Both the position numbers and the translations under genes were made by a program. From positions 2,439,231 to 2,503,230 of the forward strand of contig NZ_CP037422.1 in assembly GCF_007748175.1 (NCBI RefSeq): DNA of 64,000 bases, given 5' to 3'. This document shows, piece by piece, positions 28,564-37,063 of this stretch (positions are counted from its first letter, which is position 1; each line of letters opens with the position of its first letter). The notes under the pieces are model-generated. The model did no database searches, was not told the DNA's origin, and worked only from the letters and a program-made list of their open reading frames with translations. The stretch is from Gimesia aquarii. GTDB taxonomy: Bacteria > Planctomycetota > Planctomycetia > Planctomycetales > Planctomycetaceae.

Positions 28564-30354
28564 TCATTGACGGATCTGCATTCCAGGTGGCTGAAATAGA
28601 GGTGTGGGATCGGCCTCCGGTAACTTTAAACGAGTTGCCGTCTTATGATCAAGAAACACAGCGGCAGCCGGATCGGCAAATACCAGACGCCATCCAGGAT
28701 TCGCGCCCATGCCTCGAATTTCGTTTCGTGAATAACGACTATCCAGAATGACGATCGGAAGTTGTCCTTCTTCATCCATCAGTAAATACGCCCAGTCAGC
28801 CTTTCCTGCAGACATCAGCTGCTTGATTTCTTCGTATAATTGAAAGGTCTCTTTGGTATTCACTTCGAGACGTCCATCGAAAAAGACTTTCTTCTCCGGA
28901 CCATTATGAAAAATATAGACGGCCGCTTGTCCCATATTCGAAATAAAAGCGCGCTGGGGCATCCCAGGTTGTCCTGCAAATTTTGAAGCGGCGTGCGCAT
29001 ACCATGCTTCCTGTTCACCTAAACCCAGAACTCTTCCCTCGCCTCCCCAACGATTCCAGTAACCCAAGCATAAACTGCCAATCAGAAAGAGAAACGTGCA
29101 AATTGACACGATCTGCCAACGCGCCTTGCCTAGTGAAAGTCTCCGATTGTTTGCAGTAGCATGACTGGCAGCTTCGGTCTTCGTAACAGAAGATTGAGCA
29201 AGAGACAAACGGATCCAATCAGAGATGTTGTCGGCTAGAATAATACCGGAAATCAATGAAAACACACCTGTATTTCGCGACGCCTTCCATGCCAGATGTG
29301 TAAACGCGATGAATAACAGAATGCGGAAGAGATTCACTCGCTTTTTTACCAACAACGGAAAAAAGCTGGCCAGTGTCAATAAGGCTAAAACGACTTGTGA
29401 AATCAGATATAGATTTCGCAAACCATTTTTCCTGATGAAATCGAGGGGCGGTTGAAATTCCCCAACGCGAACGGAATAAAATGCCTGATCGATGGAAAAC
29501 TTTTCATACAGCGTTAAGGGAAATAAAATACCTTGTTCCAGATAGGGATTCAGAAAACAGGCGAGAATCGTAAATACACCGACTCTGACAAAGGTCATTC
29601 CTGAAATCGAAGTATTCGGCAGATCCAACCCCCAACGACCCTGCGCCCAAGTACGAACCAAATGATCGACGACAAACAAGACGCTAATTACCAATCCCAA
29701 CACAAAGAGCGCGTGACTGTTGACCCAGAATAAAGTGATCAGGGGTATCAGCCAGATTAGTTTCGGTTGAGCAGCAGCGCGACTGAGGACATACATCCAA
29801 AAGGAGAGATAGACTAACGATAACATCTCCGGACGAACCAGCGAACGACCGGAAATACAAATCACAGGTAAGATCCACAGCAGGGCTTTCAACCAGGAGG
29901 GGATGAATTTACCTGAAGCGAACCAGGCGATTCCAATCGTCAAAGCTAAACAGAAGGCCTTGGTCAAAATTAATAAATCAACGCCTCCCCAGCGATAGAG
30001 CCAGGTCACTAAAAGCTGAAAACCCCAATGCAGATCAATCCAAGGTCGATCAAAATCAACAAAAGTAAACCAGTCATAATACGGGACTGTGCCACGCTCT
30101 AAAATTAACTCACCGGTCCGCAAATGCCACCAGATGTCCATATTTCTCAGTGGGAAACAGGAGACTAAAAAAGACCACAGAACTAAAACGGTTAAAAAAA
30201 AGAGTTCGGAAGTTGAAATGCGCTTGCTGCCCAATTCGAACGAATCTGAGCCAGGCTGAGTAGAACTCGCAGCGAACTGCGTCTTTACTTCCTTCTGTGA
30301 AGTAGAGGCCCCTCTGTGAGATTTTTTATCAGACCTCCTGGCCTTGCGGGACAT
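28564..30354 (-). CDS. Polytopic membrane protein with a DIWWHL motif, GT-C-like
   Basis: A 596-aa protein. A charged cytosolic N-terminus of about 45 residues is followed by about ten membrane segments. Directly after the first segment comes NMDIWWHLRTGELILERGT and then YDWFTFVDFDRPWIDLHWG, an Asp-containing first loop that recalls GT-C glycosyltransferases. The C-terminal 150 residues are extracytoplasmic, with ISNMGQAAVYIFHNGPEKKVFFDGRLEV. I recognise it as a conserved bacterial type but cannot assign a reaction. It is followed at 30420 by a dispersed repeat on its start side. Confidence 0.75.
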   Translation of the reverse strand: MSRKARRSDKKSHRGASTSQKEVKTQFAASSTQPGSDSFELGSKRISTSELFFLTVLVLWSFLVSCFPLRNMDIWWHLRTGELILERGTVPYYDWFTFVDFDRPWIDLHWGFQLLVTWLYRWGGVDLLILTKAFCLALTIGIAWFASGKFIPSWLKALLWILPVICISGRSLVRPEMLSLVYLSFWMYVLSRAAAQPKLIWLIPLITLFWVNSHALFVLGLVISVLFVVDHLVRTWAQGRWGLDLPNTSISGMTFVRVGVFTILACFLNPYLEQGILFPLTLYEKFSIDQAFYSVRVGEFQPPLDFIRKNGLRNLYLISQVVLALLTLASFFPLLVKKRVNLFRILLFIAFTHLAWKASRNTGVFSLISGIILADNISDWIRLSLAQSSVTKTEAASHATANNRRLSLGKARWQIVSICTFLFLIGSLCLGYWNRWGGEGRVLGLGEQEAWYAHAASKFAGQPGMPQRAFISNMGQAAVYIFHNGPEKKVFFDGRLEVNTKETFQLYEEIKQLMSAGKADWAYLLMDEEGQLPIVILDSRYSRNEIRGMGANPGWRLVFADPAAAVFLDHKTATRLKLPEADPTPLFQPPGMQIRQ

Positions 30355-30419
30355 GTCACTAACACCTCTGGTCTAATGTCTTCTATCAACAGCAGTACGT
30401 CTACATATTTCGCCAGCCT

Positions 30420-30492
30420 GTCTCCAGGAGCCAATGGTTGAGACGAGTATAATAGGTAGAAGCCACTCCAGTAAAGGTGGACGCGTTCTAGA
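30420..30492. repeat. Dispersed intergenic repeat, member B
   Basis: Shares GTCTCCAGG, CGAGTATAA and the 34-base GAAGCC...TCTAGA block with 10754-10822 and (34-base block only) 16714-16747. Its last five bases overlap the stop codon end of the DinB-like gene. Confidence 0.6.
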
Positions 30493-31012
30493 TGGGAACA
30501 CCTTCCCGGCGCGAATCAGGCGACCAGTCGAACTGATACTCTGTCCCTTTTTGCAGTCGTGTCAAGAAGATAATCTGATGCGTGTGGCCAACAAAATGGG
30601 GAACGGTGTGTGAAATCGCACCAATCACCGTCACAGAAAATCCCTGAATGGTGCGACGCTCCAGCAAAGCAGTAGCAGAGAGAGACTGCATGGCCTCACA
30701 AGCCTGGGCTACCGTTTGATCCAGCTTCGCCCTGATCTCCTCCAGCGAGATTTTGGTATCCGCACTGAATTCCTGCTCGCGCTGACGCTCATCTTTTGAA
30801 TTGGTGGTTCCACATACGGCCCATTGATTTAAGTTTCCACATAGGTGGAGCATCAAATTGCCAATACTGTTGAGTTCCGGCTCAGGACGCCACCAGAGCT
30901 GATCGAAATTAAGCTGGTCCAAACAATGATGAATTTTGTGGAGCGACTGTTGAAGTAAATGAATTGACTCCTGAAAGAATTCACGAGCAATCTCATCTGC
31001 AGAAGGTGGCAT
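30488..31012 (-). CDS. DUF1572 / DinB-like four-helix protein
   Basis: A 174-aa protein of the DinB/YfiT-like metal-binding four-helix bundle type, most like DUF1572. Candidate metal ligands are His in GNLMLHLCGNLNQW, and the two His in VPHFVGHTHQIIFLTRL. The helix FDQLWWRPEPELNSIGNL is characteristic. Members of this superfamily include thiol transferases, but no function is assigned here. The stop codon lies in a dispersed repeat. The start is 21 bases downstream of the stop of the ROK regulator gene, so the two are probably co-transcribed. Confidence 0.83.
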   Translation of the reverse strand: MPPSADEIAREFFQESIHLLQQSLHKIHHCLDQLNFDQLWWRPEPELNSIGNLMLHLCGNLNQWAVCGTTNSKDERQREQEFSADTKISLEEIRAKLDQTVAQACEAMQSLSATALLERRTIQGFSVTVIGAISHTVPHFVGHTHQIIFLTRLQKGTEYQFDWSPDSRREGVPI

Positions 31013-31033
31013 GTTTCTGCTCTCTTTTCTGCG

Positions 31034-32197
31034 CTAAGTCAGGCGTGGCCCCAATCCGTTCGCCAGATGGTTAATAATTCCGGCTACGGCTCCCAGATAT
31101 TTATTGCCTTTGGAACGCTCAATTTCGCAAGAATTCGATGAAGGTTTCAATGCCCGATTCTTTGCTTTCTCAATTAACTTGTTGAACGCATCTTCATCAA
31201 GGTCAAACAACCGAGACGTGACAAAGATATTAGAAGGATTAAAGATGTTAATCGCTGCTGCGACACCAATCGCCAGGAATTCAATCGTCCGATCCAATTC
31301 GGGTGTGATATCAAGTTCGCCCTGCTTTACCAGTTCTTCAATCGCATCAAAATCCAAGTCCTTACCAACTCGTTTTGAAACATAATGTGTCAAGGCTAAA
31401 TCAGTCGCGACTGTCTCCAGGCAACCCACATTTCCACAACCACAAACGCGCCCACCATCGGGTTCGACTGTGATATGTGCAATTTCACCAGCCAGACCAT
31501 GCTGACCAGCCAGTAACTGTCCTCCAGTGAAAACTCCCATCCCGAAACCGGAGGTCACATCCAGATTGATAAAATCGTCGACATCCTGCCCCGCACCGTA
31601 TGTTTTTTCAGAAAGACACAACGATGTTGATTTCTGAACGAGAACACATTCCATTTTAGTACGACTGGCGATATCAGCAGCAGGCGCCTGCCCGTCCACA
31701 ATGTGCAGGTTTGATGCCAGAAAGATCCGACCATCATTACTGTTGACCAGACCGGGAACAGTGATTCCCACTCCTAAAGCTGGGATCTCTTGCTTTTCGA
31801 CCAGATTGAGGATTTTGTTCGAAATCGTTTCGATCAATTCCTCATAAGTTTTCGGTGTCTTGAAACGATCTAGTTTCTCCTCATGCAAATGGCCGTCCAA
31901 GCCGGAAGCAACCACCGAGCAGTAATCCCATTCCAACACTACACCAATGACCTGGGCACTAAAACGAGGAAGCTGTAGTAGTTTTCCAGGACGACCAACA
32001 GAAAACTCTGCCGTCTCCCGTTCCTCCAGTAGTCCGGCATCAAGAAGTGCACTGACGGCTTTGGAGACCGTGGGAGCACTGATTCCAGAACATCGCATTA
32101 CATCGGCACGTGTTAATGTTCCCTGACTTTGGATAACTTCCAAAACCTTACGAACATTCATTTTTCTCAATAGGCTTGGTCTGTGTGGGGATTGCAT
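31034..32197 (-). CDS. ROK-family transcriptional regulator
   Basis: A 387-aa protein. A winged helix occupies residues 1-65 (LRKMNVRKVLEVIQSQGTLTRADVMRCSGISAPTVSKAVSALLDAGL). The ROK sugar-kinase-like domain follows, with the zinc motif CGCGNVGCLE and the signature region GMGVFTGGQLLAGQHGLAGEIAH. Such proteins sense sugars or amino sugars. The GlcNAc-type kinase, murQ and the SSS symporter lie 5-8 kb away and are a plausible but unproven regulon. The gene precedes the DinB-like gene with a 21-base gap. Confidence 0.9.
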   Translation of the reverse strand: MQSPHRPSLLRKMNVRKVLEVIQSQGTLTRADVMRCSGISAPTVSKAVSALLDAGLLEERETAEFSVGRPGKLLQLPRFSAQVIGVVLEWDYCSVVASGLDGHLHEEKLDRFKTPKTYEELIETISNKILNLVEKQEIPALGVGITVPGLVNSNDGRIFLASNLHIVDGQAPAADIASRTKMECVLVQKSTSLCLSEKTYGAGQDVDDFINLDVTSGFGMGVFTGGQLLAGQHGLAGEIAHITVEPDGGRVCGCGNVGCLETVATDLALTHYVSKRVGKDLDFDAIEELVKQGELDITPELDRTIEFLAIGVAAAINIFNPSNIFVTSRLFDLDEDAFNKLIEKAKNRALKPSSNSCEIERSKGNKYLGAVAGIINHLANGLGPRLT

Positions 32198-32458
32198 GGT
32201 CGCTCTACGTATTTGAAAGAAAGGAAATGAACAACGGCAGATCGCTATATGAGTCCAAAAAGCAATGGAACTTCATCTCGAAAGCGAATTCAGGCCCGTA
32301 CCAGTCTGTCATTGTTATTTCATATAATACGCATTTTTCGTGTAATTACAAACGCTCTGGCAGTTTATAGTATTCATTTTTTCATCTTTGATAAAATTAC
32401 CCATGTGTCTCATATATGAAACCCGAAAGGGAAATATGCCTATGCTCCCAATGAATAG

Positions 32459-32529
32459 ACCCGGTTGACCAAATAGAAGACAACTCGGGCCTGCTTGAGT
32501 TGGCAACTACCTTTATTGATCAACCGGGT
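32459..32529. ncRNA. Candidate structured RNA (nested hairpins)
   Basis: An outer 10-bp perfect stem (ACCCGGTTGA 32459-32468 with TCAACCGGGT 32520-32529) encloses an inner 6-bp stem (CAACTC 32481-32486 / GAGTTG 32497-32502). A CCC-GAAA-GGG mini-hairpin lies about 30 bases to the left. No known RNA family is recognised and the strand is undecided. Confidence 0.3.
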
Positions 32530-33054
32530 ATATGTCGCACAAATTAAAACTTTAGAGGATAACCAGTTAAGACGAAAATAATTAAAAAAACAATGTATCT
32601 TGAATTGAATTCCTTTTAACTATAGGTCACACCTAGAGAACATGCGTGGAGGTATATAATTGAAAATCGAGTCATTTTAAACCGGAAACTCGGGTTCCTA
32701 AACTTGGCTTCTCTATGGCAAATTCAGATTGAATATGAATTATCACTATGAAACGGATTTTCTGTCGCAGATCAACTAAAACTTAGAAAAACCGAGTCCC
32801 CTTAATACGAATCAGACTCCATCTGAGGGAGGTGATATTAGATATTAATGGGTGCAAAGCAAAAGATGAAGTAGAACAGAACAGTGAACAGTTTATGAAG
32901 ATTATAATGATTAGGACTCATCAGAACCTGCTGTAGTTGCTCGAAAGTCGATACCTGACAGATTTTAAGACACATTTTTTTAAAACGACAATCAGTGAAA
33001 AAGCCCACTTGATTCTGTCAGTTGATCATGGAATCAAACTGGTAACATCATGTA

Positions 33055-33086
33055 AAAAACCTCGAAACTCCCGTCCCGAGGTTTTT
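33055..33086 (-). terminator. Intrinsic terminator of the mscS-like gene
   Basis: A 10-bp stem (AAAAACCTCG / CGAGGTTTTT) 12-base loop, about 30 bases past the stop of the minus-strand gene. Its left A run gives the U tract on the minus strand. Confidence 0.8.
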
Positions 33087-33114
33087 ACCTGTTTTAATTG
33101 TCAGAGCTTCAAAA

Positions 33115-34014
33115 TTAGGAACTCGCAGCTGATGCTTCGTTGTAAAGATGGAGATCGCGTGTTGGATAAGGAATATTAAATCCACGTTCGTCAAAGCCCA
33201 GTTTGATTGCCTCAATCAAATCCCAGCGGGTATCCCAGTAGTCCGCATTCTTAACCCAGGGACGCACCACAAAATTGACGCTGCTGTCTCCTAATTCATT
33301 CACGGCAACAACTGGTTCTGGATCAGTTAAAACTCGTACCTCATTACGTATGACTTCCTCTAAAAATGATTTCACTGTTTTCAAGTCATCGTCATATCCG
33401 CAACCAATGACCAGATCAATGCGTCGGGTTTCTTTTTTAGAATAGTTCTTGATGATACCCTTAGTAATTTCGGCATTCGGAACCACAATCGCAATATTGT
33501 CAACAGTCCGCAAATGCGTCGAAAAAATTTGAATTTCTTCCACAACCCCAGAAGTACCACCCGCTTCGATGAAATCACCGAATTTAAATGGTTTGAAGAG
33601 AATCAACATCACCCCAGAGGCAAAGCTACCTAGCGTTCCCTGCAATGCCATTCCCACAGCAAAGCCTGCTGCAGCCAGTATTGCCGCCAATGACGTCGTG
33701 TTGATACCCAATTGAGAAAGTGCTGCCAGAATCACCACAACGAGCAAAATGGCATTAATGATATTCGCCATAAATCGCGCTAACGTTTCGTCCACTTTTG
33801 CCTGCCGCATCAACCGACTACAAAAACGGGTCAACAGACCGGCAATCCACTTCCCCACGAAAAAAATCAGCAATGCCACAAAAATATTGAGAGCTAGATT
33901 TAAACCTTGGGTAGTCAGAAATTCGTTAACTTGTTTCCAGACATTATTGACTCTCGTCATGGTATCTACGGGAGCAATAACGTCCTTCTCTTGTGCAAAT
34001 AATGTTGACCACAT
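33115..34014 (-). CDS. MscS-type mechanosensitive channel
   Basis: A 299-aa small-conductance mechanosensitive channel homologue. Three membrane segments are seen; the pore helix is AAILAAAGFAVGMALQGTLGSFASGVMLI with the Gly/Ala packing expected of TM3, followed by the beta domain (FKFGDFIEAGGTSGVVEEIQIFSTHLRT). The C-terminal alpha/beta domain includes VPNAEITKGIIKNYS and ends with GFNIPYPTRDLHLY. It would release solutes on hypo-osmotic shock. A strong terminator lies just downstream. Confidence 0.94.
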   Translation of the reverse strand: MWSTLFAQEKDVIAPVDTMTRVNNVWKQVNEFLTTQGLNLALNIFVALLIFFVGKWIAGLLTRFCSRLMRQAKVDETLARFMANIINAILLVVVILAALSQLGINTTSLAAILAAAGFAVGMALQGTLGSFASGVMLILFKPFKFGDFIEAGGTSGVVEEIQIFSTHLRTVDNIAIVVPNAEITKGIIKNYSKKETRRIDLVIGCGYDDDLKTVKSFLEEVIRNEVRVLTDPEPVVAVNELGDSSVNFVVRPWVKNADYWDTRWDLIEAIKLGFDERGFNIPYPTRDLHLYNEASAASS

Positions 34015-34308
34015 TGATTGGTCCCCTTCATAGAACTCGAAAATGAGAAAATGGGAATAGTAAAATGCTGATTTCGATCACCTCGTGAATGCCCTGGTAC
34101 TCGAATGGCACGATTCTAGAGAGTTTCCCATGTAAGACCAACTTTGAAATTCATTATTTTCCAAGGCTGATTCACACTGACAGTATGGGAAGGAAATGCC
34201 ATAATATCTCCACATCGTAATCTCGACAAATTACAATGAACGTCTTCTACCCAAAAAACCACTCGATTTGATCCTTTGTTTCATTCTTAATTGCAGGAAG
34301 CAATCACA

Positions 34309-35262
34309 ATGCCAATTCGTCTTCGCATCATACTGAATATCAGCATTATTGCTATGTGGTTCACATCTCTCACTAGCATTTCGCTGTTTGCAGACGAGAA
34401 GAAAAAACAGACAAACGGTTCCCAGAAAGTGCTCGTCACGGTTAACGGCCATGCGATTACTCAGGCCGATCTGGATTTTGCTTATCTTTCCCGAGGTATA
34501 GCCGGTGGTACTCGATCTGCAAAAAAACAAGTTTTAGAAAGTCTGGTCGATCAACGTCTGATTCAAGACTTTCTCGCTCAACAAAAAATCACGGTCCCAC
34601 CAAAGCAGCTTGATGAAAGTGTTTTAAAGGTACAAAAATTGATTCATAAAAAAGGGGATAATCCCGAACAGGTTCTCACCAAGATGGGGTTCACACCTGA
34701 AAAACTGCGCGCCGCGATTGCCCTTCCTCTGTCATGGAATATTTACGCAAAACGCGAAATCACACCTGCCAAAATTCAGGAATACTTCGACCAACATCGG
34801 GAAGAACTGGATGGAACACGCGTTGAAGCCAGCCATATCCTGTTAAAGTTACCGCCAAATGCGAAGCCGGAAACGATCCAACAAGCCAAACAAAAACTGT
34901 CAGACCTCCGCGAAAAAATCCTGGCTGAAAAAATCACGTTTGCGGAAGCAGCCGCTCAACACTCTGAGGCACCAAGTAAAAATGAGGGTGGAAAATTGGT
35001 GACTTCTGCTTATCGCGGCAAAATGCCACTGGCTTTAACACAGCAGGTATTCGCATTGAAAGAAGGTAACATAAGCGTTCCCTTCCAGACTCCTTTCGGT
35101 GTTCACATCGTGACGCTTAATAAAAAACACTCTGGTCAATTCAGCCTGGAAGATGTACGAGGCGAAATATTCCAACTTCTCTCCCGAGCACTCTGGAACA
35201 AGACGATTCAGAAATTACGCAGTTCCGCCAAAATCGAATGGAATGCAAATTCCCCGAAATAG
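34309..35262 (+). CDS. Exported parvulin-type (PpiC/SurA-like) peptidyl-prolyl isomerase
   Basis: A 317-aa exported foldase. It starts with a signal peptide (RLRIILNISIIAMWFTSLTSISLFA), continues with a SurA-N-like helical region (VNGHAITQADLDFAYLSRG, LESLVDQRLIQDFL), and ends with a parvulin domain (VEASHILLKLPPNAKPET, KNEGGKLVTSAYRGKMP, FQTPFGVHIVTLNKKHSGQ). ATG 34309 has GCAGGAAG upstream and is preferred over the TTG at 34291. It is followed by a peptidase-like gene 51 bases downstream. Confidence 0.92.
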   Translation: MPIRLRIILNISIIAMWFTSLTSISLFADEKKKQTNGSQKVLVTVNGHAITQADLDFAYLSRGIAGGTRSAKKQVLESLVDQRLIQDFLAQQKITVPPKQLDESVLKVQKLIHKKGDNPEQVLTKMGFTPEKLRAAIALPLSWNIYAKREITPAKIQEYFDQHREELDGTRVEASHILLKLPPNAKPETIQQAKQKLSDLREKILAEKITFAEAAAQHSEAPSKNEGGKLVTSAYRGKMPLALTQQVFALKEGNISVPFQTPFGVHIVTLNKKHSGQFSLEDVRGEIFQLLSRALWNKTIQKLRSSAKIEWNANSPK

Positions 35263-35313
35263 AGCACCTTTTCAATACTTAACTCGTCCATCACCATTGA
35301 GGAATCAACTTGA

Positions 35314-36237
35314 ATGTTGAATCAGAAACTGTTTGAGTCGTTCACCATTGAAGGGAGTCAACCGGGAAAACATGTCCTGATTCTCGGAGGCATTCACGGT
35401 GATGAATATGAGCCGATGGCTGCGGTCAGACGACTGCGAACACAAATTTCGTCTGAGAAACTCTCGGGCCGCGTGACACTGGTTCCGGTCGTCAACCAAC
35501 CCGCCTATGAGCGCATCAATCGGCGCGGCCCGGATGATCTCGATCTGGCACGTACGTTTCCTGGCTCACCAGAAGGATCGATCACCCAGCAAATTGCTCA
35601 CGAAGTCACTCAGTTGATTCAAGCCGCGGACTATCTGATCGATCTGCATACAGGAGGCCTGTATTCAAATTTAGCGCCGTTTTCCGGGTACACGCTACAC
35701 CCTGATCCGGCTATCCTGGAAATACAGCGTCACATGGCGCGTGCATTTAATCTGCCCGTAGTATGGGGTACTTCAGCACATCTGGATGGTCGCTCTTTGT
35801 CTGCTGCCCGCGATCATGGTGTTCCCGCTATCTACGCTGAATGGGGAGGGGGCAGTGGCTGTGATCCTAAAGCAGTCAAAGGTTATGCCACAGGCTGCCT
35901 CTCTGTCTTGTCAGCGCTGGGAATGTTAGATATTCCTGTTGAACAAAAACCAATTCTGTATCACATCGAAGACGATCGCGAAGAGAGTGGTCACCTGCAG
36001 CTTCAAAATCATGCACCGGTCGCAGGCTTCTTTGAACCTGCGGTGCAATTGATGGATCAAGTTCAAGTCGGCGATGTGCTGGGATCAATTTGTTCTGTCA
36101 TGGGTGAGGAAAAGACAAGCGTCATTACGAATCAAACAGGAGTCATTCTCGGACTTCGTACGCTGCCTTATGTCGAAAAAGACGAATGGCTGGCGGTCAT
36201 TCTTGAGACGGAACAAGCGAGGGCAAATAATGAATGA
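35314..36237 (+). CDS. Succinylglutamate desuccinylase/aspartoacylase family deacylase
   Basis: A 307-aa M14-type zinc hydrolase. The zinc ligands are His and Glu in LGGIHGDEYEPMAAV and His in LIDLHTGGLYSN; a conserved Arg-Asn-type stretch (NRRGPDDLDLARTFPG) and EWGGGSGCDPKAV follow. The C-terminal part (APVAGFFEPAVQLMDQVQVGDVLGSI) is the usual biotinyl-lipoyl-like domain. It would remove an acyl group from an N-acyl amino acid or similar compound. Its last 8 bases overlap the start of the SDR gene, indicating translational coupling and a shared pathway. Confidence 0.88.
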   Translation: MLNQKLFESFTIEGSQPGKHVLILGGIHGDEYEPMAAVRRLRTQISSEKLSGRVTLVPVVNQPAYERINRRGPDDLDLARTFPGSPEGSITQQIAHEVTQLIQAADYLIDLHTGGLYSNLAPFSGYTLHPDPAILEIQRHMARAFNLPVVWGTSAHLDGRSLSAARDHGVPAIYAEWGGGSGCDPKAVKGYATGCLSVLSALGMLDIPVEQKPILYHIEDDREESGHLQLQNHAPVAGFFEPAVQLMDQVQVGDVLGSICSVMGEEKTSVITNQTGVILGLRTLPYVEKDEWLAVILETEQARANNE

Positions 36238-37048
36238 ACGACCGGTTGCCATGATTACGGGTGCAGCAGGAGGAATCGGTGGAGAAACAGCGGTCTGCTT
36301 TGCCGAGCGAGGCTACGATTGTGTGTTGCTGGCACTCCCCACAGATGAATTAGAACCGATCACTAATCGGATTCAGAAAAGGGGAGGAGAGTTCCTATCT
36401 TGTCTCGGTGACCTATCGGATCTTGAATATGCACAATCTACCGTTGATCAGTGTATCAGTACCTGGGGCCGCATCGATGTGCTCGTTAATAATGCTGCCT
36501 GGCGCGAAATCACGACACTCAGAAACATTGAACTGGCCAGTTGGGAAAAAACATTGAGAGTCTGTCTGACTGCCCCTGCGTTCCTGGCAAAGTGGTGCGC
36601 CGTTCATATGGAACCGGCAGGACGCGGAGTCATCATTAACGTATCGAGCATTCAATCACAAATGGCAGCTGGCATCAGCCCTGCATATGTCGCCGCTAAA
36701 GGAGCCCTCGATTCTCTCACTTATGAACTCGCGACATTGTATGGCCCCTCAGGCATTCGCGCACTCAGTGTCAATCCGGGAGCCATTGATACCGCGATGG
36801 GAAAAGACATTGCCACTGATGATCAACAAACAACCGGTGCTAAAATTCGCCAGGTCTCAGAAGATATGATCCCGTTAAGGCGCTGGGCACAGCCTTGTGA
36901 AATAGCGCAAACCATTGCCATGTTGGCCAGCGAAGATGCCAGCTATCTGACAGGAACTTCAATCACCGTCGATGGCGGCTGGAAGCAGCAATGCTCGCCT
37001 TACTCAATCAAACACCTGCAATTCCCCCACGAATTCCCGGCAGAATAA
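36230..37048 (+). CDS. Short-chain dehydrogenase/reductase
   Basis: A 272-aa SDR oxidoreductase. The NAD(P) loop is AMITGAAGGIGGETAV, NNAAW follows, the catalytic Ser is in INVSSIQSQ, and the YxxxK motif is YVAAK; the C-terminus ends with LTGTSITVDGGWKQQ. ATG 36230 overlaps the preceding gene by 8 bases and gives the standard SDR N-terminus; the frame is open 156 bases further upstream inside the deacylase gene. The substrate is unknown; coupling suggests it acts in the same pathway as the deacylase. Confidence 0.9.
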   Translation: MNERPVAMITGAAGGIGGETAVCFAERGYDCVLLALPTDELEPITNRIQKRGGEFLSCLGDLSDLEYAQSTVDQCISTWGRIDVLVNNAAWREITTLRNIELASWEKTLRVCLTAPAFLAKWCAVHMEPAGRGVIINVSSIQSQMAAGISPAYVAAKGALDSLTYELATLYGPSGIRALSVNPGAIDTAMGKDIATDDQQTTGAKIRQVSEDMIPLRRWAQPCEIAQTIAMLASEDASYLTGTSITVDGGWKQQCSPYSIKHLQFPHEFPAE

Positions 37049-37063
37049 GTTCTGATACGAGGC

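Larger units (their letters stand above)
32198..33114. other. Long AT-rich intergenic region with possible structured RNA
   Basis: Over 900 bases without a credible protein gene. It contains nested inverted repeats at 32459-32529, a near-perfect anti-16S match (GGGAGGTGAT, 32827-32836) that leads only to an 8-codon frame at 32848, and a terminator at 33055-33086. The 80-codon frame at 32937-33179 runs through that terminator and is not called. Confidence 0.5.

Noticed and set aside
32937-33179. 80-codon plus frame
   Set aside because: TTG start, passes through the mscS terminator and overlaps the end of that gene.
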